Origin: Aquisediminimonas profunda
GTDB taxonomy: Bacteria; Pseudomonadota; Alphaproteobacteria; Sphingomonadales; Sphingomonadaceae
DNA length: 64,000 nt
Direction of reading: 5' to 3'
Assembly: GCF_019443285.1 (NCBI RefSeq)
Contig: NZ_CP080327.1
Location: 1,360,001 to 1,424,000 of the forward strand
Below, in pieces: positions 1-12,466 of the stretch. The translations under genes and the position numbers were made by a program. The number at the start of each line of letters is the position of its first letter. Position 1 is the first letter of the stretch. The notes under the pieces were generated by a model. That model saw only the letters and a list, made by a program, of their open reading frames with translations, was not told the origin of the DNA and ran no database searches.

Positions 1-1850
<1,850 letters not shown>

Positions 1851-1860
1851 GAGTCCCGCC

Positions 1861-1892
1861 ATCAATGACAGCACTGGGTGCTGGCCATTGAT
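1861..1892 (+). other. Spacer hairpin between 23S and 5S rRNA
   Basis: An imperfect inverted repeat pairs 1861-1874 (ATCAATGACAGCAC) with 1878-1892 (GTGCTGGCCATTGAT) around a three-base loop. It lies just after the 23S 3' end with no U-tract, so a role in precursor processing is more likely than termination. That role is inferred from position only. Confidence 0.5.
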
Positions 1893-2006
1893 TGTGTGAT
1901 AATCATTCGCAGCCCAAGATTACGGTCAGATTTGCTAACAACAAATCCAATGCACGGTATTGATTTTAAGAACCCGCATTTCGCTTTTTTGAGCGCCTGC
2001 TACATA

Positions 2007-2122
2007 GCTTGGTGACCATAGCGTCTGTGACCCACCCGATCCCATCCCGAACTCGGCCGTGAAACCAGTCTGCGCCGATGGTACTGTTGCTTAAGCACCG
2101 GAAGAGTAGGACGTCGCCAGGC
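2007..2122 (+). rRNA. rrf: 5S ribosomal RNA
   Basis: This 116-base segment has the 5S core (cccgatcccatcccgaactc near 2035-2054, and cgatggtact). Its ends pair (GCTTGGTG with CGCCAGGC, allowing G-U pairs), which set the boundaries. It lies about 155 bases after 23S and 180 bases before tRNA-fMet. Confidence 0.95.
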
Positions 2123-2301
2123 TTTGCAGCAGGCGCTCGGAAAAGCACACGATATGCGGGATCTTCAACGAACCCATTTACTTTGTTGAAAACCGGTCGG
2201 AGCCGCAAGGCTCCGCAAGGCCGAACGGCCGCCGCGCCTTATTGGCGCGTTAGCCAAGCGAACGGATGTTCGCACCGGCGCTTGAGGCCAACCCAAGTTG
2301 T

Positions 2302-2378
<77 letters not shown>

Positions 2379-2385
2379 ACAAAAC

Positions 2386-2410
2386 AACCCGCCTTTGTGC
2401 GGGTTTTTTT
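2386..2410 (+). terminator. Rho-independent terminator of the rrn operon
   Basis: The 7-bp stem AACCCGC/GCGGGTT (2386-2392 with 2399-2405) has a six-base loop and a run of seven T at 2404-2410. It lies just after the CCA end of tRNA-fMet and before the convergent ung gene. Confidence 0.9.
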
Positions 2411-2424
2411 GTGTCTGCAACAAA

Positions 2425-3117
2425 TCAGAGTTGCCGCGGGAGTGCCCAGTCAATCGGCGCGAGGCCTTTGCTTTCAAGAAAGGCATTTGCCTTGGAAAAA
2501 TGCCTGCAGCCCAGAAACCCGTTGTGCGCCGAAAAAGGTGACGGGTGGGCAGCCTTCAGCACGAGGTGCTTCTGCGCGTCGACAAATTCTGCCTTGCGCT
2601 GCGCATAATTGCCCCAGAGCATGAACACGACAGGCGTTTCTTGCGCGTTGACGAGGCGCACTATTGCGTCCGTAAATCTCTCCCAGCCCTTGCCCTGATG
2701 CGAAGCAGGCTGCCCCTGCTCGACTGTCAGAACCGAGTTGAGCAGCAAGACCCCCTGTTGTGCCCAGTGCTCGAGAAACCCATGTGCCGGTGGTCGAATG
2801 CCAAGGTCGGATTCGATTTCCTTGTAGATGTTCACAAGGCTTGGCGGCGGGCGGACGCCCGGCTGCACGCTGAAGCACAGACCGTGCGCCTGTCCTTCGC
2901 CATGATAAGGATCCTGCCCGAGAATGACGACACGGACCTTGTCGAGCGGTGTCAGGTTGAGGGCCCGGAACCATTCGGATCCTTTAGGAAATACCCGCTT
3001 GCCAGCCTTCTTTTCCGCGACAAGAAATGCCCGCAGTGCACCCATATAGGCGCTTTCAAATTCTGGAAGGAGTGGAACTTTCCAGCTCGGCTCGAGGGCA
3101 ATTGCGTCGGACATCAT
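2425..3117 (-). CDS. ung: Uracil-DNA glycosylase (family 1)
   Basis: This enzyme removes uracil from DNA to start base-excision repair. The 230-residue product has the family 1 water-activating motif GQDPYHG (catalytic Asp near residue 69) and the second motif [11 protein letters not shown] (His near 191). The uracil-pocket Phe (CFSV) and LLLNSVLTV are also present. Length is normal. The start reads MMSD, so initiation may be at either of two adjacent Met codons. The gene converges on the rrn operon, with the rrn terminator between them. It is single and intact, with nothing suggesting operon partners. Confidence 0.96.
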   Translation of the reverse strand: MMSDAIALEPSWKVPLLPEFESAYMGALRAFLVAEKKAGKRVFPKGSEWFRALNLTPLDKVRVVILGQDPYHGEGQAHGLCFSVQPGVRPPPSLVNIYKEIESDLGIRPPAHGFLEHWAQQGVLLLNSVLTVEQGQPASHQGKGWERFTDAIVRLVNAQETPVVFMLWGNYAQRKAEFVDAQKHLVLKAAHPSPFSAHNGFLGCRHFSKANAFLESKGLAPIDWALPRQL

Positions 3118-3331
3118 TAGTCATTCTCGTGGCGGTGCTCTCAAGTCAACCGCCTCCGTCATCGATCGTCTTTTCAGCACAACTGCCGGTAGATGGGGCG
3201 CGCATGGAGACGAACCGCATCGCCTCAGGTTGCTTTCGAGTCCATGGTGGAGCCTAAAGGCGGTGCGGGCAGGACCACGGCGCGCATGAACCGTACTCTG
3301 TCCGCGTGCACCGTAAATGTGGAGTAAGACT

Positions 3332-3688
3332 ATGCGTGAACCCTTGCTTGCGAGCCTGCTCGCACTTTCGCTGACATCACCGGCCTTCGCGAGTCTGGAT
3401 ACTCAATCTGTAGCGGTAACGGCTACGACTGCGAGCCCATCACCCGCAGACGCCAAGGCGGCTGTTGCTGAAAAGATCAGGTCGGACTGGTCAAAATATG
3501 ATGGTGGCGCAAAGGGGCATTTGACGCGACCGGAGCTCGCCAAATGGATGGCAGACCTGCGGGTTGCTGCTGGGCAGCCAGTTCCCGATACCGAATGGCA
3601 GAAGAAGGCCTTCGTGCAAACCGATACGAACAGTGACGCCAAAATTTCGCTGGAAGAACTGACAGCTTTTCTTGCGGGCGGCGCCTAG
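3332..3688 (+). CDS. Small exported EF-hand protein
   Basis: The start at 3332 is chosen because GGAG (3321-3324) lies 7 bases upstream; an in-frame ATG at 3317 has no such signal. The 118-residue product begins with a Sec-type signal peptide (MREPLLASLLALSLTSPAFA, cleavage near residue 20). Two EF-hand-like loops follow. The first (DGGAKGHLTRPE) is degenerate. The second (DTNSDAKISLEE) has Asp/Asn/Asp spacing and a final Glu consistent with calcium binding. Such proteins are usually periplasmic calcium binders of unknown role. No operon partner is evident, as the next gene starts 107 bases downstream with its own ribosome site. Confidence 0.75.
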   Translation: MREPLLASLLALSLTSPAFASLDTQSVAVTATTASPSPADAKAAVAEKIRSDWSKYDGGAKGHLTRPELAKWMADLRVAAGQPVPDTEWQKKAFVQTDTNSDAKISLEELTAFLAGGA

Positions 3689-3795
3689 CGTTCGTTTGCG
3701 GCCAACTTGCATAGCGCACAGGGACAGGGGAATTCCTGTGCGCTCTTTTCAATTGAAGAAAATCCCTCCAAGGCTGTCGACCGACAAGAGGGAGA

Positions 3796-4710
3796 ATGGC
3801 CTTGACCGACTTTGAAACAATCCGCGTCGACATCAGCGAAGGCATTTTGACGATTACCCTCCATCGACCGGACCGCATGAATGCGTTTACCGGCCAGATG
3901 ATGAAGGACATGGTTGCCGCATTCGATATCGCGGATGCCGACGATGCCGTGCGTGCCGTGATCGTGACGGGTTCCGGCGATCGTGCCTTTTGTGCCGGCG
4001 CTGACCTGGGTTCGGGCAGTGCCACTTTCGATTACACCAAGCGCCCTGATCGACTGGAGCATGGTTCGCCGATCCAGCCCGATGGCAGCATCGATATGTC
4101 GCACCCCAGCGTACGTGACAGCGGTGGCCGTCTCACCCTGCGCATCTTCAACTGCAAGAAGCCCGTGATCGGTGCAATCAATGGTGCCGCCGTGGGGATC
4201 GGCGTGACCATGCAATTGCCGATGGACTTCCGTCTGGCGAGTGAAACGGCACGGTTCGGCTTCGTCTTTGCGCGTCGCGGCATCGTTCCAGAAGCCGCCT
4301 CAAGCTGGTTTCTCCCGCGGCTTGTCGGGATCAGCCAGGCACTTGACTGGTGTTATTCCGGTCGCGTTTTCGGCGCGGAAGAGGCCAAGCGCGGCGGCCT
4401 TGTCCGTTCGATCCACGCGCCGGAAGACCTTATCCCAGCGGCGCGTGCCCTTGCCAAGGAACTCACAGCCGACAGCGCGCCGGTCTCGATTGCGCTCACC
4501 AGGCAAATGATGTGGCGGATGCTTGGCGCGAGCCATCCCATGGAGGCGCACAAGCTTGACAGCCGTGCCATCTGGGTGCGGGGCCAGGGCGGCGATGCCA
4601 AGGAAGGCGTCACGTCGTTCCTCGAAAAACGCCCGGCCCAATATACCGACAGTGTGGCCGCCGATATGCCGCACTTTTCGCCCTGGATGGATGAGCCCGA
4701 CTATCAATAG
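3796..4710 (+). CDS. Enoyl-CoA hydratase/isomerase (crotonase) family protein
   Basis: The 304-residue product has the crotonase fold signature: N-terminal ITLHRPDRMNAFTGQMM, the first oxyanion-hole segment RAFCAGADL, and the second GAINGAAVGIGVTMQL followed by DFRLAS. Members add water to, isomerise or cleave acyl-CoA thioesters. The exact substrate cannot be read from sequence. An insert after the first oxyanion segment makes it about 40 residues longer than classical enoyl-CoA hydratase, as in many lipid-degradation paralogues. An AAGAGGGAG ribosome site precedes the start very closely. The downstream transporter begins 24 bases later, so the two may be co-transcribed. Confidence 0.88.
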   Translation: MALTDFETIRVDISEGILTITLHRPDRMNAFTGQMMKDMVAAFDIADADDAVRAVIVTGSGDRAFCAGADLGSGSATFDYTKRPDRLEHGSPIQPDGSIDMSHPSVRDSGGRLTLRIFNCKKPVIGAINGAAVGIGVTMQLPMDFRLASETARFGFVFARRGIVPEAASSWFLPRLVGISQALDWCYSGRVFGAEEAKRGGLVRSIHAPEDLIPAARALAKELTADSAPVSIALTRQMMWRMLGASHPMEAHKLDSRAIWVRGQGGDAKEGVTSFLEKRPAQYTDSVAADMPHFSPWMDEPDYQ

Positions 4711-4734
4711 AGCTGTCGGGGACGCTGGAAGCGG

Positions 4735-5790
4735 ATGACGATGAAAGGCCCGAAGTCCCTGCCCCTGGCGGCAGACCTTTATGGGGACCTGCTCGACACC
4801 ACACCGGCCGAGCAGGTCGGATGGCGAGCCTATTGGCCCGGGCTTGCCATGACGATCATCGCTGCGTTGGCTGCTGCCTGGCTCTCGGATCATTATGGAG
4901 CGCCCAGAATGTTGATGGGCCTGCTGATCGGGCTTGCCTTCAATTTTGCCAATGCAGACGTGCGGCTTCATCCCGGGCTCGGTTTTGCATCCAAGACACT
5001 GCTGCGCTGGGGCATCGTTGTGACCGGGCTCCAGGTCACGGTCTGGCAAATCATCGATCTTGGTTGGGCGAGCTTTGCATGGATTGCAGCCATGGTCGCG
5101 CTCGTGACCGCCACGGGTGCCCTTGCGGCAAGGTCACTCCGGCTGGATGCCGGATTCGGCGTCCTGGCCGGCGGATCAGTAGCCATTTGCGGCGCATCTG
5201 CAGCCCTCGCCCTCTCGAGCGTTCTGGGTGAGCGACGGTCGAGCCAAGCGCAATTGACCCTTGTGCTGGTGACCATCTCCGCTGCAAGTGCGATTGCCAT
5301 GTCGCTCTATCCTGTCCTGACGCACATCTTCGGACTGACGGATCGGCAGTCTGGCTGGCTTGTCGGCGGCTCAATCCACGATGTCGCGCAAGCGCTTGGT
5401 GCAGGCTATTCCATATCCGACGAGGCCGGAGAAACCGCGGCCATAGTCAAGCTGACGCGGGTGGCCCTGCTGGCTCCTGCGCTTGCTGTCGTGGCGCTGA
5501 TCTTTCCGGCCGATGCCGGCCAAAAGCGTGCGCGCATCGAACTGCCCTGGTTTGTGGTCGGCTTCCTGGTTTTGGGCGCAATCAATTCATTCCTGCCGCT
5601 CCCGGCCGTTGCGGCGGGCTGGGCCAAGACCGCGACTCAGGCTTTGCTCCTGCTTGCTGTGACCGCAACGGGCATCCGATCTCCCATGCAGCTTCTGCTG
5701 AATCAGGGATGGCGAAGCGCCATTCCCGTTATAGCCGCAACCCTTGTCGCTTTTGCGCTTAGCCTTGCTGGGGCATGGATCATCGCATGA
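4735..5790 (+). CDS. YeiH/UPF0324-family integral membrane transporter, putative sulfate exporter
   Basis: The 351-residue protein is mostly hydrophobic, with about ten predicted membrane segments. It carries family motifs such as GSVAICGASAALAL, the loop SIHDVAQALGAG, and a gene-end segment of paired helices. YeiH relatives are annotated as putative sulfate exporters, but the substrate is poorly established. An N-terminal hydrophilic stretch of about 30 residues precedes the first helix. The stop codon overlaps the start of the downstream N-acetyltransferase (ATGA at 5787-5790), indicating translational coupling. Confidence 0.85.
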   Translation: MTMKGPKSLPLAADLYGDLLDTTPAEQVGWRAYWPGLAMTIIAALAAAWLSDHYGAPRMLMGLLIGLAFNFANADVRLHPGLGFASKTLLRWGIVVTGLQVTVWQIIDLGWASFAWIAAMVALVTATGALAARSLRLDAGFGVLAGGSVAICGASAALALSSVLGERRSSQAQLTLVLVTISAASAIAMSLYPVLTHIFGLTDRQSGWLVGGSIHDVAQALGAGYSISDEAGETAAIVKLTRVALLAPALAVVALIFPADAGQKRARIELPWFVVGFLVLGAINSFLPLPAVAAGWAKTATQALLLLAVTATGIRSPMQLLLNQGWRSAIPVIAATLVAFALSLAGAWIIA

Positions 5791-6599
5791 CGGAACTCCC
5801 GGACTATTTCGAACGGATAGGATATACGGGTCAAAACGCGCCTAGCCTCGCAACCCTCGAAGGTGTCTTTCGTTCGCACATTGGCGCAATTCCGTTTGAG
5901 AATCTTGACGTGCAGCTTGGACGGCCAGTGTCTCTCGATCTTGCTGCTATTCGCAAAAAGCTGATTGCTGAACGCCGCGGCGGCTGGTGTTTCGAGCAGA
6001 ACGGCTTGTTGGGCTGGGCCCTTGCGCAGATGGGCTTCACAGTGCGCAGGGTCTCCGGAGGAGTGCTTCGCAGCATGAACGGCGATGCGGCGCTTGGGAA
6101 TCACCTTGCGCTGATCGTGACAATTGATCGCCCCTATCTGGTGGACGCTGGATTCGGAGGCAGCCTTGCAGCGCCTATTCCGCTCGCGGAAGGGAGCCAC
6201 GATCATGAGCCCTTCAAGCTGACATTGACGAAACTTGACGGCGGCTTCTGGCGGTTTGAAGAGCAACTAGGAGATGCGCCTTTCAATTTCGATTTCCGCG
6301 ATGAGCCTGCCGATGAAGATCTGTTCGCGCGCCAATGTGCGTGGCTGCAGACTGACCCGGGTTCACCCTTCGTCAACAATCTCGTCGCCCAGCGCCGGGT
6401 CGGTGCGTTGCATCGTGTGTTGCGGGGAAGGGTTTTTTCGACAGCGGGTCCGGAAGGGCAGACCAGCCAAGTGCTGGATGATGCAGATGCTCTTGTTTCC
6501 GTTCTGCGAGACCACTTTGCCCTGAATGTTCCGGAAATCACCCAACTTTGGCCGGCCATCTGTGCCCGGCATCAGGAAGTTACAGCCTCCCGGTCGTAA
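5787..6599 (+). CDS. nat: Arylamine N-acetyltransferase
   Basis: NAT enzymes move an acetyl or acyl group from CoA to arylamines, hydrazines or related amines. The Cys-His-Asp triad is visible: Cys68 in RGGWCFEQN, His106 in GNHLAL and Asp120 in YLVDAGFG. The 270-residue length is normal. The start at 5787 is preferred over 5775 because it gives the ATGA overlap with the upstream transporter gene and the expected N-terminus (MTELPDYFERIGY). The physiological substrate is unknown. Coupling to a YeiH-type exporter is noted as context only. Confidence 0.93.
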   Translation: MTELPDYFERIGYTGQNAPSLATLEGVFRSHIGAIPFENLDVQLGRPVSLDLAAIRKKLIAERRGGWCFEQNGLLGWALAQMGFTVRRVSGGVLRSMNGDAALGNHLALIVTIDRPYLVDAGFGGSLAAPIPLAEGSHDHEPFKLTLTKLDGGFWRFEEQLGDAPFNFDFRDEPADEDLFARQCAWLQTDPGSPFVNNLVAQRRVGALHRVLRGRVFSTAGPEGQTSQVLDDADALVSVLRDHFALNVPEITQLWPAICARHQEVTASRS

Positions 6600-6641
6600 A
6601 TCGCGCGTCATAGACTGTGAAAAGGGATGTGATAACAGTCG

Positions 6642-6670
6642 TTGACATTCACATCACAATGTGAATAATC
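6642..6670 (+). promoter_or_regulatory. Predicted promoter with perfect palindrome, upstream of the HTH-RibB gene
   Basis: TTGACA at 6642-6647 is a perfect -35 box. AATAAT/ATAATC at about 6664-6670 serves as -10 with 16-17 bp spacing. Between and overlapping them lies a perfect inverted repeat, ATTCACAT-CACA-ATGTGAAT (6647-6666). A transcript would begin about at 6676-6677, which is the ATG itself, so the mRNA is probably leaderless. The palindrome sits where a repressor would block RNA polymerase, and the gene it precedes encodes a helix-turn-helix domain. Confidence 0.7.
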
Positions 6671-6676
6671 GGGGTC

Positions 6677-7951
6677 ATGTCTACACAACTGATCGAAAAA
6701 GTCCGCAAGCTTGTCACTGAAGGTGGCATGTCGCGGTCTGGCTTGGCCCGTGCGGCAGGCCTTCATGCCAACACCTTGCGTGACCTGGAAGAGGCGCATT
6801 GGAATCCGACAGCCGAAACGCTGCGCAAGCTTGAGACCTTCCTCTTTTCAAGCAATGACGGGCCAAGCCTGGTGCCGATCGAAGAGATCATCGAAGAAGC
6901 GCGCAACGGGCGCATGTTCATTCTCGTCGATGATGAAGATCGCGAGAATGAGGGCGATCTGATCATCCCCGCTCAGATGGCAACGCCAGATGCAATCAAT
7001 TTCATGGCGATGCACGGTCGCGGACTGATCTGCCTGACGCTCACAAAGTCGCGTATTGACCAACTCGGTCTTGAGTTGATGAGCAGGGCCAATGGCACCC
7101 GGCATGAGACAGCCTTTACAACTTCGATTGAAGCCCGCGAGGGAGTCACGACGGGCATTTCGGCTGCCGATCGAGCACGCACAGTGTCGGTTGCAATCGA
7201 TGCCTCAAAGGGCCGGGACGACATCGTCACGCCGGGCCATGTTTTCCCGCTGATCGCGCGTGACGGCGGCGTGCTTGTCCGCGCAGGGCACACGGAAGCT
7301 GCCGTCGATATTTCGAGACTGGCAGGCCTCAATCCTTCAGGCGTGATCTGCGAGATCATGAAGGACGACGGCACTATGGCGCGAATGGATGATCTTGTTC
7401 CCTTCGCCAGGTTGCACAATCTGAAAATGGGTACGATCCGCGATCTCATCGAATACAGGATGCGCCACGATCACCTTGTTGAACGGGCGAGCGAGAGCAG
7501 CTTTGTCTCCGATTATGGAGGTGACTGGCGGGCCATGACCTATCGCAACAAGGTCGATGGGTCGACAAATGTGGTGCTCCAGAAGGGACATGTCGTACCG
7601 GAAGAGCCGACGCTGGTCAGGATGCATTCCATCTCGATCTTTTCGGATGTTCTGGGTCTTGCCGGACCGCGCAAACGGACCTTGCAACGCGCCATGTCGG
7701 AAATCGGGCGTCATGGTTCGGGCGTGATTGTGATTCTCATGCCGAACGATTCGCAGAAACTGCAGAATGAAATCGGCGGCAGCCGGCCTGAAGGTGGCGA
7801 CTTGCGCGACTATGGCATTGGAGCGCAAATTCTTGCGGACCTCGGGGTTCACGAGATGATCCTCCTTACCAATGCACATCGCAACGTTGTGGGCCTGGAA
7901 GGCTATGGCTTGCAGGTAGTGGGCGAACGTGCAATTCCCATGAGTGATTGA
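6677..7951 (+). CDS. ribB: 3,4-dihydroxy-2-butanone-4-phosphate synthase with N-terminal HTH and degenerate GTP cyclohydrolase II domain
   Basis: Three parts are visible in 424 residues. Residues 1-57 form an XRE-like helix-turn-helix (SRSGLARAAGLHANTLRDLE, then WNPTAETLRKLETFL). Residues 66-270 are the DHBP synthase domain, making the four-carbon unit of riboflavin from ribulose 5-phosphate; the acidic loop RENEGDL, TPGHVFPL and RAGHTEAAVD are intact. Residues 271-424 resemble GTP cyclohydrolase II, but the zinc site is gone: LVRMHSISIFSDVLGLAG has none of the three expected cysteines. The C-terminal NDYG-like core (DYGIGAQILADLGV) is kept. So RibB activity is expected and RibA activity is not. 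Start at 6677 keeps the first HTH helix; a Met at residue 18 has a better ribosome site (GAAGG) but would cut that helix. Confidence 0.9.
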   Translation: MSTQLIEKVRKLVTEGGMSRSGLARAAGLHANTLRDLEEAHWNPTAETLRKLETFLFSSNDGPSLVPIEEIIEEARNGRMFILVDDEDRENEGDLIIPAQMATPDAINFMAMHGRGLICLTLTKSRIDQLGLELMSRANGTRHETAFTTSIEAREGVTTGISAADRARTVSVAIDASKGRDDIVTPGHVFPLIARDGGVLVRAGHTEAAVDISRLAGLNPSGVICEIMKDDGTMARMDDLVPFARLHNLKMGTIRDLIEYRMRHDHLVERASESSFVSDYGGDWRAMTYRNKVDGSTNVVLQKGHVVPEEPTLVRMHSISIFSDVLGLAGPRKRTLQRAMSEIGRHGSGVIVILMPNDSQKLQNEIGGSRPEGGDLRDYGIGAQILADLGVHEMILLTNAHRNVVGLEGYGLQVVGERAIPMSD

Positions 7952-8052
7952 TCCGTGCATCGCGGATCCGGCGCCGAAGCTCGCCGGGTTCAACGCTATA
8001 GCCAGTCGATGCGGAGCCCTGAAGGCGGGCGATTGTTTTGGGAGGGGCCGAG

Positions 8053-9807
8053 ATGCTTGATGTCTTGATCAAGGGCGGAAGCCTCATTGATGGCCTTGGC
8101 GGCGACGCACGTCGTGCGGACTTAGGCATCAAGGATGGTCGCATTGCCGAGATTGCTTCAGCAATTTCGACGCCCGCGAAAGAGACGGTTGATGCAACCG
8201 GGGCAATCGTTACGCCCGGCTTTATCGATGTGCATACGCATTATGATGGGCAGGTCTGCTGGGATGACCAGCTGGATCCATCTGCCGGGCACGGCGTCAC
8301 GACAGTCGTGATGGGCAATTGCGGGGTTGGCTTTGCGCCATCACCTCCCGGCGGCGAGCTCGAACTGATCGAGGTGATGGAAGGCGTCGAAGATATTCCC
8401 GGCACCGCTCTTTATGAAGGCGTGCCCTGGGGCGCATGGGAGAGCTTTCCTGAATATATGGATTATCTCGATACCCGCAGATACGCGCTCGATATCAGTG
8501 CACAGATTCCGCATGCGGCCCTTCGCAACTATGTGATGGGTGAACGCGGCCGGGCGAACGATCCCGCAACGCCCGAGGACATGTCGAAGATGGCTGCACT
8601 TGTGGAGGACGCGCTCAAGGCAGGAGCGATAGGCTTTTCCACGTCGAGGACGATCGGACATCGGACGATGTCGGGTGACCCCATTCCCGGGACCTATGCA
8701 GCGGACGAGGAAGTTCTGGAGCTCGCGGCAGCAATGCGCCGGGCAGGTCGGGGTGTATTTGAGCTGATCCCGGGCGGCACAGTCGGCGATCTTGCGGTGC
8801 TGGGTTGGGAGCACACGACTCTCGAGCAGGAAGTCGCCCTGATGGACAAGGTGTCGCATGTCAGCCAGCGGCCCGTGACCTTCACTTTGGTCCAGAACGC
8901 CGATCATCGTTCAGCCTGGCGTGATGTGTTGAGCCAGATTGAGCAGTGCAATGCGAACGGCGCCCGGCTTTATCCGCAGGTGGCGTCACGTCCGATTGGC
9001 CTGGTGACCAATATCCAGACCTACCACATGTTTCAGCGGCGCGAGACTTATATGAAGCTGGCGCACTTGCCGCTGCCAGAACGTCTGGCTGAAATGCGCA
9101 AGCCGGATGTTCGTTCGGCCATTCTGGCGGATCGCGATATCTCTTCCGGCAAGGCCGGCATGATGGCCAACGCAAACACCATTTTCAGGCGGGCAGCTCC
9201 CAATCTGTACGAACTGGATCTGCCGATCGACTATGAGCCGACCAGCGACAAGCGCTTTGGCGAGCGTGCCAAGGCTACAGGCCAGACGGTCGAAGAATTC
9301 ATGTATGACTTCCTGATTGGCAATGACGGCCGGAATTTCGCAATTCAGCTGGGAGCGAACTACTATAACGGCAATTTCGACGTGATCCGCGAAATGCTCC
9401 TTCATCCGGACACGATCACCGGGCTAAGCGATGCGGGCGCACATGTGAACCTTATCTTTGACGGCGTCGCGCCGACCTACCAGATGATCCACTGGGCACG
9501 CGATCGCACACGCGGCGAGGGGCTTCCGCTCGAATTCATCATTGCCAAACAGACCAAGCGAAATGCCGACCTCTACGGCATGAACGACCGGGGATCGCTG
9601 GAAGTCGGCAAGCGTGCAGATATCAATGTGATCGATTTTGAGCGGCTCAGCCTTGGCGAACTCGAAGTAAGGAGTGACCTCCCCGCAGGTGGCACGCGCA
9701 TTCTACAACCGGCCTCAGGCTATCTGGCGACCTTTGTGAACGGTGTGCAGACGCGCAAGGACGATCTCGACACCGGAGCGCGTCCGGGTCGCCTGATGCG
9801 GAGCTGA
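8053..9807 (+). CDS. N-acyl-D-amino-acid deacylase family amidohydrolase
   Basis: The start at 8053 follows GGAGGGG (8041-8047); a TTG codon 15 bases upstream is less likely. The 584-residue protein is a metal-dependent amidohydrolase of the D-aminoacylase type. It has [13 protein letters not shown] (HxH metal site), [20 protein letters not shown], a late LSDAGAHV segment carrying the catalytic Asp, and a C-terminal beta-sandwich tail ([16 protein letters not shown]). Relatives remove acyl groups from N-acyl-D-amino acids, though many members have unassigned substrates. It stands alone, about 100 bases after ribB. Confidence 0.88.
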   Translation: MLDVLIKGGSLIDGLGGDARRADLGIKDGRIAEIASAISTPAKETVDATGAIVTPGFIDVHTHYDGQVCWDDQLDPSAGHGVTTVVMGNCGVGFAPSPPGGELELIEVMEGVEDIPGTALYEGVPWGAWESFPEYMDYLDTRRYALDISAQIPHAALRNYVMGERGRANDPATPEDMSKMAALVEDALKAGAIGFSTSRTIGHRTMSGDPIPGTYAADEEVLELAAAMRRAGRGVFELIPGGTVGDLAVLGWEHTTLEQEVALMDKVSHVSQRPVTFTLVQNADHRSAWRDVLSQIEQCNANGARLYPQVASRPIGLVTNIQTYHMFQRRETYMKLAHLPLPERLAEMRKPDVRSAILADRDISSGKAGMMANANTIFRRAAPNLYELDLPIDYEPTSDKRFGERAKATGQTVEEFMYDFLIGNDGRNFAIQLGANYYNGNFDVIREMLLHPDTITGLSDAGAHVNLIFDGVAPTYQMIHWARDRTRGEGLPLEFIIAKQTKRNADLYGMNDRGSLEVGKRADINVIDFERLSLGELEVRSDLPAGGTRILQPASGYLATFVNGVQTRKDDLDTGARPGRLMRS

Positions 9808-9907
9808 CACAGTTCGGTGAGCGATCATCAGCATTCCCCGCCCGTGCATGTTGCGACCACTGCGATGTAAACACGGGGGAATACCCGAAAATAGGAAACT
9901 CTGCGAC

Positions 9908-9979
9908 GAGAGGCCCGCATAACCAGGCCCTCTCAGCCGGGTCGGGGCAGAACAGGCCACTAGGACCTTGCTCTGCCCC
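9908..9979. other. Intergenic tandem hairpins between the deacylase and groEL
   Basis: The 179-base space between two convergent genes holds two inverted repeats. One is an imperfect pair near 9908-9936 (GAGAGG...CCTCTC). The other is an 8-bp pair GGGGCAGA (9944-9951) with TCTGCCCC (9972-9979). Neither is followed by a T-run on either strand, so a classical terminator is not clear. They may still separate the convergent transcripts. Confidence 0.4.
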
Positions 9980-9986
9980 CATTACG

Positions 9987-11654
<1,668 letters not shown>

Positions 11655-11660
11655 TTACTT

Positions 11661-11975
11661 TTACGCCGCCTTCTTGAGCTCGGCGATCGATACGATGATG
11701 CCCAGGATGTCGCTCTCCTTCATGATGAGCAAATCCTCGCCATCTATCCGCACATCTGTGCCGGACCATTTGCCGAAAAGGATATGATCGCCCGGCTTCA
11801 CGGCGAGTTCGACAAGTTTCCCGGACTCGTCGCGAGCGCCCGGGCCAACTGCGATTACCTCGCCCTCCTGGGGCTTTTCCTTCGCTGTATCCGGAATGAT
11901 AATGCCGCCTGCGGTCTTCTCGTCCGCTTCGATGCGGCGAACCAGCACACGATCGTGCAAGGGGCGGAAATGCAT
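11661..11975 (-). CDS. groES: Co-chaperonin GroES
   Basis: GroES caps the GroEL ring. The 104-residue product has the family start [12 protein letters not shown], a mobile loop ([18 protein letters not shown]) and [15 protein letters not shown] strong AAAGGAGG ribosome site precedes the start, where two ATG triplets overlap in the repeat atgcatgcat; the one that gives the GroES frame begins at 11975. It is the first gene of a groES-groEL operon. Confidence 0.97.
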   Translation of the reverse strand: MHFRPLHDRVLVRRIEADEKTAGGIIIPDTAKEKPQEGEVIAVGPGARDESGKLVELAVKPGDHILFGKWSGTDVRIDGEDLLIMKESDILGIIVSIAELKKAA

Positions 11976-12045
11976 GCATGACCTCCTTTTGCAAATACAT
12001 GATGATCAGAACGCCACCTTCGTGTCCGAAGGAGACGGGGCAGGA

Positions 12046-12072
12046 ATTAGGTGGAGACCGGACCGTTTCAAG
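12046..12072 (-). promoter_or_regulatory. Possible heat-shock sigma-factor (RpoH) promoter for groES-groEL
   Basis: On the minus strand, CTTGAAA (12072-12066) is an exact match to the -35 element of sigma-32 promoters. CCACCTAAT (12054-12046) resembles its -10 element, with an 11-base spacer at the short end of the accepted range. It lies about 70 bases before the groES start. No start-site data are available. Confidence 0.5.
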
Positions 12073-12089
12073 AGGCGGCAGAATTTTTT

Positions 12090-12116
12090 TTGGCACTCCT
12101 TGCTTAAGACTTCCAG
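12090..12116 (-). promoter_or_regulatory. Degenerate CIRCE-like inverted repeat upstream of groES
   Basis: Written on the plus strand, TTGGCACTC is followed by nine bases and GACTTCCAG. The first arm matches the CIRCE half-site recognised by HrcA, and the second matches 6 of 9 positions of the expected GAGTGCCAA. The site lies upstream of the proposed heat-shock promoter rather than over the start site, which weakens it. Confidence 0.35.
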
Positions 12117-12232
12117 GCGGCCTTGGAGGCAGTTTCCCTGCTCTTGACGCCAGGCCTGCTTCGCACAAAATTGTTGCTGCAGATTGCGCCGCTGTGCGTG
12201 ACACGCGACCCGTCAGAAAGGAGGATATCCCA

Positions 12233-12466
12233 ATGTCGCAGTCTTTCTCACGCTACCTCCACCCGTTCGAAGCCGTGCACCACCCCTTGCTGGAGCCCGA
12301 GGTCAAGCAAGCCATTCTGGCCGCATGGGCTTCTGGTCGAAACGGGGGCGAAGTCCATCGCGGCAGGCGTCGATCCCGGGACATACATGAGCAGGCGCTG
12401 GCGAAAGAAACCGCATCTCGGTTGCGATCTCGAAAAGGTCGGTCGGGTCAGCGTGTTATGCAATGA
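12233..12466 (+). CDS. Small conserved hypothetical protein coupled to the usg homologue
   Basis: A strong ribosome site (AAAGGAGG, 8 bases before the ATG) and an ATGA overlap with the next gene support this 77-residue frame. The N-terminal half (SRYLHPFEAVHHPLLEPEVK, then AILAAWAS) resembles a family of short alphaproteobacterial proteins. The second half is rich in Arg and does not look like that family, so a frameshift after about residue 40 is possible. The neat coupling to the downstream start argues against it. No function is known. Confidence 0.6.
   Translation: MSQSFSRYLHPFEAVHHPLLEPEVKQAILAAWASGRNGGEVHRGRRRSRDIHEQALAKETASRLRSRKGRSGQRVMQ

Noticed and set aside
6642-6676. FMN riboswitch upstream of ribB
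   Set aside because: The promoter lies immediately before the ATG, leaving no room for the roughly 120-base RFN structure, and none of its conserved segments were seen.
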